Counted from the first letter of the stretch, positions 30,431 through 39,632 are shown. The stretch is DNA of 59,564 nt from Oceaniglobus ichthyenteri (GCF_003057885.1 NZ_QAGK01000016.1:1-59564); one strand, 5' to 3'. The notes: generated by a model not told the origin, from the letters alone. Program-made: numbers and translations.

Positions 30431-33400
30431 ATGAATACTGATTTGCCACTCATCGTTGGTGTTGGAGCCTCTGCCGGGGGTATTGATGCGATATCGCATC
30501 TTTTAGAAGGAGTCCCTTCGCAGTGCGGGATGGCCTTCATCGTCGTGACCCATCTCAATCCGGATCGGGAAAGCCTGTTGCATACGGTGCTGGCCCGAAA
30601 AACCGGGATGGATGTTAAAGTCGCGCAAGACGGTGAACGGGTCGAAGCGGACACTGTCTATGTCATGCCCGAAAAGGTGTTCCTGCTGATGAAGAATGGC
30701 CGGTTGCATTTGATGGAAAGCGCAAGGGGCAGCCGCGAACACAAACCCATCGATATTTTTTTCAGCTCTCTGGCAGAGGACCAGAAGGAAAACGCCGCCG
30801 CCATTGTGCTGTCGGGGGGCGACGGCGACGGAACGCTCGGCGTCAAGGTCATCAAGGAACAGGGCGGCGTGACTTTCGCCCAGATTGCGGACGGCAATCC
30901 GCCTCTCAACCCTGAAATGCCGCAAAGTGCCATTGCCACAGGGCTTGTTGATTTTGCCATTCCCGCGGCCCAGATGGGCGAAAAGCTGATTGAAATCCGT
31001 GATGGCCGCGCGACGCTGGATGCACTGGTCATGGCTGACGATCCGGATCACGATGCTGATCCTTCGAAAGCTCAACAGACGATTTGCGAAATACTTCTGA
31101 AGCAAACCGGCCATGATTTTTCTGGCTACAAGAGCAAGACGTTTTTCCGCCGCGTCGCTCGCCGCATGCAGGTTCGGCAGATCGGCGAGCTGAAAGAATA
31201 TTGTGTTTTGCTGTCTCGGGATGAGGATGAGATCAGCGCCTTGTTCAGCGACCTGTTGATCAGTGTCACCAATTTTTTCCGCGACACCGATGCTTTCAAG
31301 ATCCTTGCCGACAAGGTCATTCCCCAGATATGCGAGAACCGGGATGCGAAGAATCCGGTGCGTGTCTGGGTGCCGGCCTGCACCACCGGCGAAGAGGTCT
31401 ATTCCCTCGCCATCCTGATCAGCGAGCATCTGGAAGAAAACGCCATCTCTGCGCCCGTGCAGATATTCGCCACCGACATCGACGATCCGGCACTCGCCGT
31501 CGCACGGCAGGGCCGGTATCCCGAACAATTGCTGCGTCAGGTCAGCAAGGAGCGGCTGGAGAAATACTTCCACCGCGACGGGCTCAGCTATGTCGTGTGC
31601 AAGAAGGTGCGCGAGATGTGCATCTTTTCGCCTCACAACGTGATCAGCGATCCGCCGTTCTCGCGCATGGACATGGTGTCGTGCCGCAACCTTCTGATTT
31701 ACTTCGGGCCCGAACTTCAACGCCAGGTGATCCCGACCTTCCATTACGCGCTGAAACCGGATGGATATCTGTTTCTGGGAACTTCAGAGAGTATAAGCCA
31801 GTATGCCGACCTGTTTCGCACCGTAGACAAGCAAAGCCGTATTTTTCAGGCGATCGAACGCTCCGACCGGCGTTGGAACCCGGCCGGCATGATGAACCGG
31901 ATTGCCGACAGGAGAGCAGGCACCACCAACGAACAGGGGCTGTCCGATATCCAGCTGCGCCACAAGGTTGAACGGCACATTCTTGAACAGCATACCCCTG
32001 CCCATGCCGTTGTGCGCGAAGACGGTGAAATTGTCTTTGTGTCGGGCGGCACCGGCGGTTTGCTGGAACTGCCACGAGGCGCCCCGTCCCATCACCTTCT
32101 GGATATGGTGCCGCGTGATGTGCGATTCGAACTGCGCGCCGCTTTGCGGCAGGTGGTCGACAGCAGGCGATCGACTGTTCGGCGCGACCTTTCGATGCTG
32201 ACGGCCACAGGGGAGTTGAAACGCCTGAATCTGACCGTGGAACCTCTGCGGGGCACGGGTGAGCGGGACCCACTCTTCATCGTGTTTTTCGAACCTGTTG
32301 AAACTGCTCTTCCGAGTTCCGATGCGGACACCACCGATCACAGCAGACGAAGCGAGGCGGCCGAGAACGAAGTGCGCGAGATGCGCGAGCGTCTGCAATC
32401 CACCGTCGAGGAATACGAGACAGCCCTTGAAGAACTGAAATCGTCGAACGAGGAACTGGTATCCGTCAACGAAGAGGCTCAGTCCACCAATGAGGAACTT
32501 GAGGCCTCTAAAGAGGAGATGCAGTCCCTGAATGAGGAATTGAACACGATCAATTCCGAGCTGAGCGGCAAGATCGAGGAACTTGATCACGCTAATGCCG
32601 ATCTACGCAACCTTTTTGACGCAACCCAGATCGCGACAGTCTTCCTGGATGCCGACCTGGTCATCCGCAATTTCACGCCTGCGGCGGCAGAGCTGTTCAA
32701 TCTTCGCGCCGCGGATCTCGGGCGACCGCTTTCAGAGTTGTCCAGCGTCAGCGATTATCCGGAACTCAGGGAGCATATACGTGAAGTCTTCCAGTCGGGG
32801 GCGATCTATGAACATCGTCTCTCGCGCTCCGAATTGAGGACCAACTATCTGGTGCGGATCACCCCTTATCTTGGTGCGGATGAAACGGTCGAGGGCGCGG
32901 TAGTCACGCTGGTGGATGTCACGTCGCTCACGCAGGCAGAAGAGCATCAGAAAGTCCTGATCGCGGAACTGAACCATCGCGTCAAGAACATGCTGGCGGT
33001 GATCATCACCATCGTGAAGACGTCGCTCCGGGGAAAAAACATACCGCCCGACGCGCTGGAAACGCTGATCAACAGGTTACACGGCATGGCACGGGCCTAC
33101 AGCCTGTTGTCCGAACGCTCCTGGACCACGGTCGGGATGCGGGACCTCATTCAGGCAGAAACCGAACCGTTCGAACAGGACCGGATCCACGTCAGCGGAC
33201 CGAACGTGAACCTGCAGCCTTCCCAGGCATTGGCCATCAGCATGGTCATCCATGAGCTCGTGACCAATGCGATCAAATACGGTGCGCTTTCCAACAGCCA
33301 CGGCACCCTGGAAGTAAGGTGGAGTTTGGTAGGCAACCGATTGGCTCTCGAATGGCGGGAACGTGACGGACCGGAGACGACCAAGCCGGAACGAAACGGC

Positions 33401-33508
33401 TTCGGATACGTTCTTATTGAAGGTCAGGTAGAGCAACAGCTTAATGGCAGACTGGAAACAAAATTCGACCCCGAGGGTTTGAGCTTAACAATGGAGTTTC
33501 CCTTGTAA
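30431..33508 (+). CDS. CheB-CheR-PAS-HWE histidine kinase hybrid
   Basis: A 1025-residue multidomain sensor. The CheB methylesterase domain (about 5-190) has S14 in GASAGG, H41 in THLNP and the GGDGDGT aspartate. The CheR methyltransferase domain (about 205-480) has VWVPACTTGEEVYS. A coiled coil rich in SNEEL/NEE repeats spans about 645-720, then a PAS domain (about 725-840). An HWE-type kinase follows, with H850 in ELNHRVKNMLAVI and ATP-binding IHELVTNAIKYGAL. It has no membrane segment. The single receiver gene 16 bases downstream is the likely partner. HWE kinases often feed the alphaproteobacterial general stress response, which fits the plasmid's stress load. An alternative TTG start at 30392 has GGAG upstream; the ATG keeps the typical CheB start. 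Confidence 0.9.
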   Translation: MNTDLPLIVGVGASAGGIDAISHLLEGVPSQCGMAFIVVTHLNPDRESLLHTVLARKTGMDVKVAQDGERVEADTVYVMPEKVFLLMKNGRLHLMESARGSREHKPIDIFFSSLAEDQKENAAAIVLSGGDGDGTLGVKVIKEQGGVTFAQIADGNPPLNPEMPQSAIATGLVDFAIPAAQMGEKLIEIRDGRATLDALVMADDPDHDADPSKAQQTICEILLKQTGHDFSGYKSKTFFRRVARRMQVRQIGELKEYCVLLSRDEDEISALFSDLLISVTNFFRDTDAFKILADKVIPQICENRDAKNPVRVWVPACTTGEEVYSLAILISEHLEENAISAPVQIFATDIDDPALAVARQGRYPEQLLRQVSKERLEKYFHRDGLSYVVCKKVREMCIFSPHNVISDPPFSRMDMVSCRNLLIYFGPELQRQVIPTFHYALKPDGYLFLGTSESISQYADLFRTVDKQSRIFQAIERSDRRWNPAGMMNRIADRRAGTTNEQGLSDIQLRHKVERHILEQHTPAHAVVREDGEIVFVSGGTGGLLELPRGAPSHHLLDMVPRDVRFELRAALRQVVDSRRSTVRRDLSMLTATGELKRLNLTVEPLRGTGERDPLFIVFFEPVETALPSSDADTTDHSRRSEAAENEVREMRERLQSTVEEYETALEELKSSNEELVSVNEEAQSTNEELEASKEEMQSLNEELNTINSELSGKIEELDHANADLRNLFDATQIATVFLDADLVIRNFTPAAAELFNLRAADLGRPLSELSSVSDYPELREHIREVFQSGAIYEHRLSRSELRTNYLVRITPYLGADETVEGAVVTLVDVTSLTQAEEHQKVLIAELNHRVKNMLAVIITIVKTSLRGKNIPPDALETLINRLHGMARAYSLLSERSWTTVGMRDLIQAETEPFEQDRIHVSGPNVNLQPSQALAISMVIHELVTNAIKYGALSNSHGTLEVRWSLVGNRLALEWRERDGPETTKPERNGFGYVLIEGQVEQQLNGRLETKFDPEGLSLTMEFPL

Positions 33509-33524
33509 GACAGGAGTTTCGATC

Positions 33525-33896
33525 ATGTCCCGGCCAGAAAACTCTCACAATATTCTGGTCGTGGAAGACGAATGGCTCATTGCCATCGATATGCAGATGA
33601 TGATCGAAGATCTCGGATACCGTGTTGTCGGACCGGCCAGTAATGTTGCGGCTGCAATGAACCTGATAGAAAATCACAAAATCGACGCCGCCTTCCTTGA
33701 TATCACCCTCGGACCAGAGACCTCATTTACTATCGCCGAGAAGTTGGATGCCTTGGCTGTTCCTATTACGTTTGTGAGCGCTTACGCAAAAAAGGAAATC
33801 CCTCTGCAGTTTCGTCAGTTCGACCTGAAATCGAAACCCATCACGCTCCACGTGTTAGCGCGTCAATTGCGCAAGATGCTCGGTAAAAAGACCTAG
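33525..33896 (+). CDS. Single-domain response regulator (receiver)
   Basis: A 123-residue CheY-like receiver with no output domain. Acidic pocket residues are E14-D15 (VVEDEW), the phosphoacceptor is D59 (AAFLDITLG), and the conserved lysine lies in LKSKP, with the Thr/Ser in VSAY before it. It is 16 bases after the CheB-CheR-HWE kinase and surely its partner. It may act as a phosphate shuttle or sink, as single receivers do next to HWE kinases in stress signalling. AGGAG lies 8 bases before the ATG. Confidence 0.92.
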   Translation: MSRPENSHNILVVEDEWLIAIDMQMMIEDLGYRVVGPASNVAAAMNLIENHKIDAAFLDITLGPETSFTIAEKLDALAVPITFVSAYAKKEIPLQFRQFDLKSKPITLHVLARQLRKMLGKKT

Positions 33897-34044
33897 GTCA
33901 CCAACACTCATGTGCGAAAATTCGCCTAAGCGGGCGCATCTTAAAATAGATTGAAGGCCGCTTTTCCTAGGACGCTTAGCATCCTTCTGAACGATGAGGG
34001 CTTACGCCTCGCCGTTCACATCACATTTATCAGGAGGAAAAGTA

Positions 34045-34359
34045 ATGAAGATCATCACAAACACTGCCTGTGCTCTACTGTTGTTGACCGGAACCGCCGT
34101 GTTTGCGCAGGATTCTACCATGGACACCGATGCTGACGGCAATATCAATATGGATCAGTTCAGCACCGGATTCAGCCAGACCGGAAATTTCACGTCCTGC
34201 GATTCCGATGGCGATTCCATGCTGAGCGAGGATGAATACAACTCTTGTGTATTCAGGGGATATGATCGCAATCAGGATGAAAAGATCGATGCTGATGAGC
34301 GCACAACCATGGACGAAGACATGGGCGAAGGCGGTCGCTACAAGAACATCGACTCCTGA
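34045..34359 (+). CDS. Secreted EF-hand calcium-binding protein
   Basis: A 104-residue exported protein. The ATG at 34045 has AGGAGGAAAAGTA upstream, a strong site. The signal peptide is MKIITNTACALLLLTGTAVFA (cut near 21). The mature part has EF-hand loops DTDADGNINMDQF and DSDGDSMLSEDEY and a third, DRNQDEKIDADE. It is probably a periplasmic calcium buffer or sensor of unknown partner. It is followed by a strong terminator. No operon partner is evident. Confidence 0.88.
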   Translation: MKIITNTACALLLLTGTAVFAQDSTMDTDADGNINMDQFSTGFSQTGNFTSCDSDGDSMLSEDEYNSCVFRGYDRNQDEKIDADERTTMDEDMGEGGRYKNIDS

Positions 34360-34376
34360 TTTTCTGGAGCCCTCAG

Positions 34377-34402
34377 GCGGCCCTCGCAGAGGGCCGCTTT
34401 TT
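34377..34402 (+). terminator. Rho-independent terminator of the EF-hand gene
   Basis: GCGGCCCTC (34377-34385) / GAGGGCCGC (34389-34397), a 3-base loop, then TTTTT. Confidence 0.85.
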
Positions 34403-34499
34403 CCGTGCAGACGTTGCGAAGAGGCAATGCAGTAATACCATGGCAAGCCGGTAAGGAAATGATGCTGCCCCCGACTGAAGAATCCCTTGGCGAGGGTTA

Positions 34500-34667
34500 C
34501 TAAAGTGGAGGGACTTCACGCGGTGGTTCAGGGGGTGCCTCATCTGGGTCCCTGACCGGATCTTCGGTCGGATCATTCACCGGGTTTTCTATGGGCGGGC
34601 GCGCTGGGGTTTCGAATGGCTCACGGACAGGAACTTCAGTAGGGGATGGGTCTGGATTGTCTGTCAT
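34500..34667 (-). CDS. Small proline-rich protein (55 residues)
   Basis: Begins MTDNPDPSPTEVPVREPFE and is composed largely of Pro, Glu and Asp with recurring DP/EP pairs (NDPTEDPVRDPDEAPPEP). It is disordered, acidic and has no signal peptide. It starts 2 bases after the stop of the preceding small gene (34670-34807), suggesting coupling. It is too short for any family assignment. Being tandem and similar in composition to its neighbour supports it as real. Confidence 0.5.
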   Translation of the reverse strand: MTDNPDPSPTEVPVREPFETPARPPIENPVNDPTEDPVRDPDEAPPEPPREVPPL

Positions 34668-34669
34668 GA

Positions 34670-34807
34670 TCAGTCCGCCACTCGTGATCGCTCGGTGGGC
34701 TTCGGATCACTTGCCGGTGCATCACCAAGCGTTTTTTCTGGCCTGTGCAGGTCATCCTGAGGTTTTTCAGGCGGTTTTTTCTTTTTGTCGTCATTTGGCT
34801 TTGACAT
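34670..34807 (-). CDS. Small Lys/Pro/Asp-rich protein (45 residues)
   Basis: Starts MSKPNDDKKKKPPEKPQDDL, with AGGAG 5 bases before the ATG. Disordered and highly charged. First gene of a two-gene minus-strand pair with the proline-rich frame at 34500. The strong ribosome-binding site and the codon pattern support translation. Bases 34808-35055 upstream contain no recognised gene. Confidence 0.55.
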   Translation of the reverse strand: MSKPNDDKKKKPPEKPQDDLHRPEKTLGDAPASDPKPTERSRVAD

Positions 34808-35055
34808 GATCTTCTCCTGAACGTCGTTACGAGGATATTAGCTCAACTGTCAGACCCTGTTGGAGGTTCCGAGCGTCCAGACTGAATGCCGTGTGCCGGA
34901 TGATCCACAAATGGATGATCGCACCCCGAAGGATCAATTTTTTGAACCCGTCTTGACAAGATTTTGAGCCATTTTCAGATATTTGAATACGGGATGCCGG
35001 CTTTAAGGCCTTCGCGAATACCTGCCCCTGCTACGGACCGAGGCAGGTCCTATCA

Positions 35056-35673
35056 TCAGCTTTTCAAATTTTCCTGTAGCTCCCGCTTGAGCTTGTAGCG
35101 ACCCCACCAAGACCGAATTTGCGCGGCATACAGCGTCTTCGGTCGAAGCTGGCAGTTGTCCCCGACACACTCAACGTAAAACTGCCGCTTCGATGCTACC
35201 ACGGCGGAACTGGCGGCTGAAATCGCTGCAACTTTTACCTCCACGCGTTTGATCGCACCGGGATCCAGGTCGTCCGAGGTGTTCCAGCGGGCACGTTTCA
35301 GAAGGTCTTCAAAGCTGCCGATATCGATAAACTCCCCGCTTTTCAGAGGCCCCTGAAAGGTGGTGGCGCTCGGGTTGGACAGATCCTCTTTCGCCATCTC
35401 GGTGCGATCGGCGATGGAGGTCTCGCGCTCGCCGTCCGTGGACCAGATTGTCAGAAGAATCTCTAAAACGTAAATCGGCTCGAAACCGAGGTTGCTGATG
35501 AAAGCGCGCGCATCGAGGCTTTGACTGCCACCGAGGTGTATCAGTAATTCGGTGCGGCGTTGGCGACGCAGCCCTGAGACAAGGATCTGTAGATAGACGA
35601 CCCAGACCAGAGCGGTGATTGCACCTACAGCCGCTTGGATAGGTGACGCATTCTCGGCCAGCCAGTTCCACAT
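35056..35673 (-). CDS. Membrane-anchored hypothetical protein
   Basis: A 205-residue protein with one N-terminal membrane helix (IQAAVGAITALVWVVYLQIL, about 12-31) followed by a basic stop (RRQRR), so the soluble domain faces the cytoplasm. The domain has beta-rich segments (LLIHLGGSQSLDARAFISNLG; VEVKVAAISAASSAV) and two cysteines near VECVGDNCQL. I do not recognise the family. It stands alone on the minus strand. Confidence 0.6.
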   Translation of the reverse strand: MWNWLAENASPIQAAVGAITALVWVVYLQILVSGLRRQRRTELLIHLGGSQSLDARAFISNLGFEPIYVLEILLTIWSTDGERETSIADRTEMAKEDLSNPSATTFQGPLKSGEFIDIGSFEDLLKRARWNTSDDLDPGAIKRVEVKVAAISAASSAVVASKRQFYVECVGDNCQLRPKTLYAAQIRSWWGRYKLKRELQENLKS

Positions 35674-35723
35674 GATGCCTCACAAGCTCAAGGGAGTATT
35701 ATCAAAAAGTTATCAGCTGTATA

Positions 35724-35751
35724 AAAATGGCGGCTCTCTCAGAGAGCCGCC
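35724..35751 (-). terminator. Terminator of the PRC-barrel gene
   Basis: GGCGGCTC/GAGCCGCC stem (35729-35751), followed on the minus strand by ATTTTTATA, 26 bases after the PRC-barrel stop. Confidence 0.8.
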
Positions 35752-35776
35752 GCCGATGTTTTCGGTGTATTCGTCA

Positions 35777-36130
35777 TCAAATCCAATAGTGTGGAACGCC
35801 ATAATGATCGTGGGTCCGGCGCTCCCAGTCTCGGTCCCCATACCAGTTGTCGTTACGGGCAGGCGCACCCTTGACCTCTTGCTCCGTGATGTCCGTCACG
35901 AAGCCGTTTCTGGACGTATCGTAACGCAATTTTCCCCACGGGACCGGATGATGGTCTTCGCCCAGCCCCAGAAAGCCACCAAAGCCCATTACCGCGTAGG
36001 CGACCCTGCCGGATTGCTTGTCGATCATGAGGTGGTCGATTGTGCCGATGTGGGCACCATCATTACCATAGACGTCAGTTCCGTTTACGTCATTCGATGA
36101 GACGAGGCTTGCATGTGCAGAATTGTCCAT
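35777..36130 (-). CDS. PRC-barrel domain protein
   Basis: A 117-residue protein. The ATG at 36130 has GGAGG upstream. The PRC-barrel covers about 15-80 (NGTDVYGNDGAHIGTIDHLMIDKQ, then VAYAVMGFGGFLGLG). A His/Trp/Tyr-rich tail follows (WYGDRDWERRTHDHYG). It is related to the junction-spanning PRC-barrel gene (59429/1-288). Such proteins are often strongly induced under osmotic or desiccation stress, and their role is not known. It has an EcfG-like promoter with both halves in good position and a matching terminator, so it is a single-gene stress unit. Confidence 0.88.
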   Translation of the reverse strand: MDNSAHASLVSSNDVNGTDVYGNDGAHIGTIDHLMIDKQSGRVAYAVMGFGGFLGLGEDHHPVPWGKLRYDTSRNGFVTDITEQEVKGAPARNDNWYGDRDWERRTHDHYGVPHYWI

Positions 36131-36157
36131 TTGTTTTCCTCCATTTTCTAAGAGGAA

Positions 36158-36183
36158 AACCGAGAAGCACGCAAAGTGGTTCC
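36158..36183 (-). promoter_or_regulatory. EcfG-like promoter of the PRC-barrel gene
   Basis: On the minus strand GGAAC (36183-36179), 17 bases, GGTT (36161-36158), 27 bases before the start codon. It is close to GGAAC-N16/17-CGTT. Confidence 0.6.
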
Positions 36184-36247
36184 GTTGCACAGGTGCGGCT
36201 GGCAGCATTTTGCTGATTTGGTGCCGATTATTCCAAGAGAATGCAGT

Positions 36248-38710
36248 TTATTCTTCCGACAGGGCTTGAAGCGCGTCGATCACGCCGTCGTTGAGGGTCT
36301 GCAGATTTTCCCGCACCTGCGCTCCGGGGCAGCCCGTTTTCAGCCGCGCCGCCATGTCCGACATGGAAAACTGGTTGGCACTGTCCAGTTTCTTCAATTC
36401 GCCCCAGGTCACAGGCATCGCGACCGGAGCACCGGGGCGGGCGCGCAGAGAGTAGGGGGCGATCGCCGTCGCACCGCGCTCATTGCGCAGCCAGTCGATG
36501 AAGATGCGGCCTTTGCGCTTGGATTTAGACATGGTGGCGGTGTAGCGGCCAGGCGCGCGTTCGGCCATCACATGGGCAAAGGTCTTCGCAAAGAGCTTGA
36601 CCGTGTCCCAGCCCCGGGTGCGCCGCAGCGCCAGCCAGACATGCACGCCCTTGCCACCGGTGACGATGGCACCGCTTTGCAGGCCGAGATCGGCCAGCGT
36701 GTCGCGCACATCAAAGGCCGCAGCCTGCACATCGGCCCAGTCCAGCCCTTCGTCGGGGTCGAGGTCGAACACCAGCCGGTCGGGCCGCTCCAGCCGGTCG
36801 GTGCGCGCGCCCCAGATGTGGAACTCGATACTGCCCATCTGCGCCGCAGCGATCAGGCTTTCGGGGCGCGTGGCAAAGAGGTAATCGGCGCTGTCGCCGT
36901 CACTTTCCTCTATGCTGATGCGGGACAGCTCGCCGGGCATCCCGCCGCCGTCGTGTTTCTGGAAGAAACACGGATCGGCGATGCCGGACGGACAGCGGAA
37001 CAGCGACAGTGGGCGGTGCCCCGCCAGCGCGATCAGCCGTTCGCCCACGTGCGCATAATAGTGCGCCACGTCGCCCTTGGTGCAGCCTGCGTCGGGGAAA
37101 ACGGGCCGATCCGCGTTGCTGATGCGGATGCCCTGAACGGTGGTTTCGGTCTCGTGGTCCATCATCGGTTCCTCCAGCCGCACGTCATCGGCTTTCTTGT
37201 CATCGCGCAGGCCGAGGAAACTGGCGTGGCGCACATAGCCTTCGCCGGTGAATTCGGCGAACTCAACCTCGGCCACCAGATCGGCGCGCACCCACTTCGC
37301 GTCTCGCGCGATGTCGTCCGGGACATCGTCGCAGGGCGGCGTCTTGCGCGGGGTCATCGCACGGGCCACGTCCTCCATCACCGCGTCGGAAAACCCAGTG
37401 CCGACCCGGCCCTTGTAGCGCAGCGCGTCGCCCTCGTGGCTGGCCAGCAGGAGCGAGGCAAAGGGCCGCCCCGCCTTGTCGGACGGAGAATAGCCGATGA
37501 TCACGAATTCCTGCCGGCGCGTGCATTTGACCTTGCGCCAAGCCTTGCTGCGGGTGCCGCGATACGGCGCGTCGATGCGTTTGCTGATGATCCCCTCGGC
37601 CCCGGCCTTGCAGGCATGGGCGAAGACCTCCGGCCCGTTTCCGACGATATGCTCGCTTAGTCGCAGCAGGCCGCCGGAGGGCACGCCGGACAGCAGCTTT
37701 GCCAGCCGTTCGCGGCGCTCGATCTGGGGCTGCTTGCGCAGATCCTCGCCGTCGATGCCAAGCAGGTCAAAGGCGAAAAAGACCAGCGCGTTGCCCTCTT
37801 TCAGCGCCTTTTGCAGCGAGGAAAAGGCCGAGCCGTGAATGCGTGCCGCCATCACCTCGCCGTCGATCAGCGCAGCGTCGCAGGGCAGGGGGTCGAACGC
37901 GCCATCCAGCGCGTGGAACCTGTCGGTCCAGTCGTTGCCCGACCTTGTATAAAGCCGCATGCCGCCTTTGCCGAGCGCGGCAAGACAGCGATAGCCGTCG
38001 AACTTTGTTTCGTGCAGCCAATCGTCGCCTTCGGGGGCCTCGGCCACAAGAGTAGCCAACTGCGGTTTGACGAAAGCGGGACGTTTGCGGGTCCGGTCGG
38101 GGGTGGCCTCGGACGGGGCTTTGGCGGGCGCATCGTCGGCAATTTCTTTCATGGTGCGGCCGGTCTTGACCGAGACCGCCTCGCCCTTGGTGAAACCGTC
38201 AGGATCATCGCGGGCATAATCGTCGCGTTCCTTAATCAGCAGCCAGTTCTCGCGTTTCTCGCCCGATTTCCCGCGCATCCGCACCAGCGCCCAGCCGCCC
38301 TTCATCCGTTGGCCTTGCAGGGTGAATTTCAGCTTACCATCCGCGAGGCCTTTTTCGAAATCTTCTTGCGGCACCCAGCCTCCGGTATCCCACAGCATCA
38401 CCGTGCCGCCGCCATATTCGCCTTTCGGGATCGTGCCCTCGAAATCACCGTAGTCCAGCGGGTGATCCTCGGTGCGCACAGCGAGACGCTTCTCGCCCGG
38501 ATCGGGGGATGGCCCCTTGGTCACCGCCCAGCTGAGCAGCACGCCGTTCCATTCCAGCCGGAAATCATAATGCAGGCGGGAGGCGGCATGTTTCTGCACC
38601 AGAAACCGCCGTTTCGTGCGCGCTTCGCCCACTTGTCCGTGTGGCTCCTTGGTGCGGGAAAAGTCCCGCATCCGGTTGTAATCAGCCAGTGGATCGGGAT
38701 GCTTGGCCAT
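36248..38710 (-). CDS. ligD: LigD: three-domain ATP-dependent DNA ligase for end joining
   Basis: An 820-residue LigD in the order phosphoesterase, ligase, polymerase. The phosphoesterase domain (about 30-190) has H41, H47 and H83 (KHAASRLHYDF, TEDHPLDYGDFEG). The ligase (about 215-520) has the nucleophile K236 in ETKFDGYR. The C-terminal primase-like polymerase (about 545-815) has VFDLDPDEGLDW and the RIFIDWLRNERGATA region. It repairs double-strand breaks with Ku by non-homologous end joining. The ATG lies directly after the ku stop (TAGATG), so the two are one operon. Full length and intact. Confidence 0.95.
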   Translation of the reverse strand: MAKHPDPLADYNRMRDFSRTKEPHGQVGEARTKRRFLVQKHAASRLHYDFRLEWNGVLLSWAVTKGPSPDPGEKRLAVRTEDHPLDYGDFEGTIPKGEYGGGTVMLWDTGGWVPQEDFEKGLADGKLKFTLQGQRMKGGWALVRMRGKSGEKRENWLLIKERDDYARDDPDGFTKGEAVSVKTGRTMKEIADDAPAKAPSEATPDRTRKRPAFVKPQLATLVAEAPEGDDWLHETKFDGYRCLAALGKGGMRLYTRSGNDWTDRFHALDGAFDPLPCDAALIDGEVMAARIHGSAFSSLQKALKEGNALVFFAFDLLGIDGEDLRKQPQIERRERLAKLLSGVPSGGLLRLSEHIVGNGPEVFAHACKAGAEGIISKRIDAPYRGTRSKAWRKVKCTRRQEFVIIGYSPSDKAGRPFASLLLASHEGDALRYKGRVGTGFSDAVMEDVARAMTPRKTPPCDDVPDDIARDAKWVRADLVAEVEFAEFTGEGYVRHASFLGLRDDKKADDVRLEEPMMDHETETTVQGIRISNADRPVFPDAGCTKGDVAHYYAHVGERLIALAGHRPLSLFRCPSGIADPCFFQKHDGGGMPGELSRISIEESDGDSADYLFATRPESLIAAAQMGSIEFHIWGARTDRLERPDRLVFDLDPDEGLDWADVQAAAFDVRDTLADLGLQSGAIVTGGKGVHVWLALRRTRGWDTVKLFAKTFAHVMAERAPGRYTATMSKSKRKGRIFIDWLRNERGATAIAPYSLRARPGAPVAMPVTWGELKKLDSANQFSMSDMAARLKTGCPGAQVRENLQTLNDGVIDALQALSEE

Positions 38711-39538
38711 CTATGACGCCTTTTTGGCCGGTTTCTTCTTTTTCTTGCCGTCGGCATCCTTGAGGCTCTGTTTCAGCGCGCTCATCAGATCGACGACATT
38801 GTCGCCACTTGTGCTGTCATCGTCGTCGGTCCGCACGCGCGGTGTCTTCTTGTTCTTGATTTTGGCTTCCAGAAGATCCTGCATCGCCTCGGCATATTTG
38901 TCGTGATAGGCGCCAGCATCAAAGGGCGCGCTTTTACGGTCGATCAGGGATGTGGCGACCTCCAGTAGCTCCTTGTCGACCTTATCATCCTCGATATCGG
39001 TGAAGATCTGGTCGGCCTCGCGCAACTCGTCTTCGTAATGCAGCGTCTCCATCAGCAACCCGTCGCCGCAGGGTTTGACGGCCGCCAAGTATTCCTTGCC
39101 GCGCATCGTCACCTGCCCCAGTCCCACCTTGCCCGCGTCGCGCAAGGCGTCACGCACCACGCGGTAGGCGTCCTGCGCGAGGTCGTCTGATGCAGTGATA
39201 TAATAGGGTTTGTCGAAATAAAGCGGCGAAATCTCGCAGGCGTCGACAAACTGCACCAGTTCGAAGGTCTTTTTCGTCTCCAGCTTGATCGCGTCGATCT
39301 CGTCGGGGTCGAGCAGGATGTATTCGTCGTCCTCGACCTCGTAGCCCTTGACGATGTCGTCGGTCTTGACCGGACCGATGCCGGGCACGGATTTTTCATA
39401 GCGGATGCGCTTGCCTGACGGTTTGTGAATCTGGCGGAACGACACCCGCGCGCCCGATTTGGTGGCCGAAAAAATCTCGACCGGAATGGAGACGAGCGAC
39501 AGGCGAAGCTGTCCTTTCCAGAGTGCGCGCGGTGCCAT
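38711..39538 (-). CDS. ku: Ku protein of bacterial end joining
   Basis: A 275-residue Ku homodimer subunit. The typical start APRALWKGQLRLSLVSIPVEIFSATKS is followed by the core beta-barrel with RIRYEKSVPG and KGYEVEDDEYILLDPDEI, and the C-terminal lysine-rich tail (DGKKKKKPAKKAS) that binds LigD and DNA. It threads onto broken DNA ends and recruits LigD. It is the first gene of the operon with ligD. Its upstream region is shared with the divergent lipoprotein gene, but no clear GGAAC promoter was found on its own strand. Confidence 0.95.
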   Translation of the reverse strand: MAPRALWKGQLRLSLVSIPVEIFSATKSGARVSFRQIHKPSGKRIRYEKSVPGIGPVKTDDIVKGYEVEDDEYILLDPDEIDAIKLETKKTFELVQFVDACEISPLYFDKPYYITASDDLAQDAYRVVRDALRDAGKVGLGQVTMRGKEYLAAVKPCGDGLLMETLHYEDELREADQIFTDIEDDKVDKELLEVATSLIDRKSAPFDAGAYHDKYAEAMQDLLEAKIKNKKTPRVRTDDDDSTSGDNVVDLMSALKQSLKDADGKKKKKPAKKAS

Positions 39539-39632
39539 GTCGGTCCTCTCCTTGCGGGTGCGCCGCCATGTTCAAAGACGGGATAATGAAGATATAGATT
39601 TGAAACGACAAGCGTTCCACATTTTTAGACTC

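Noticed and set aside
36176-37660. Long open frame (494 codons) on the plus strand
   Set aside because: It lies opposite ligD, whose domains and catalytic residues are clear. The antisense frame is an effect of high-GC codon use.
39539-39620. EcfG promoter for ku on the minus strand
   Set aside because: GGAAC is present, but CGTT follows after only 6 bases, not 16-17.
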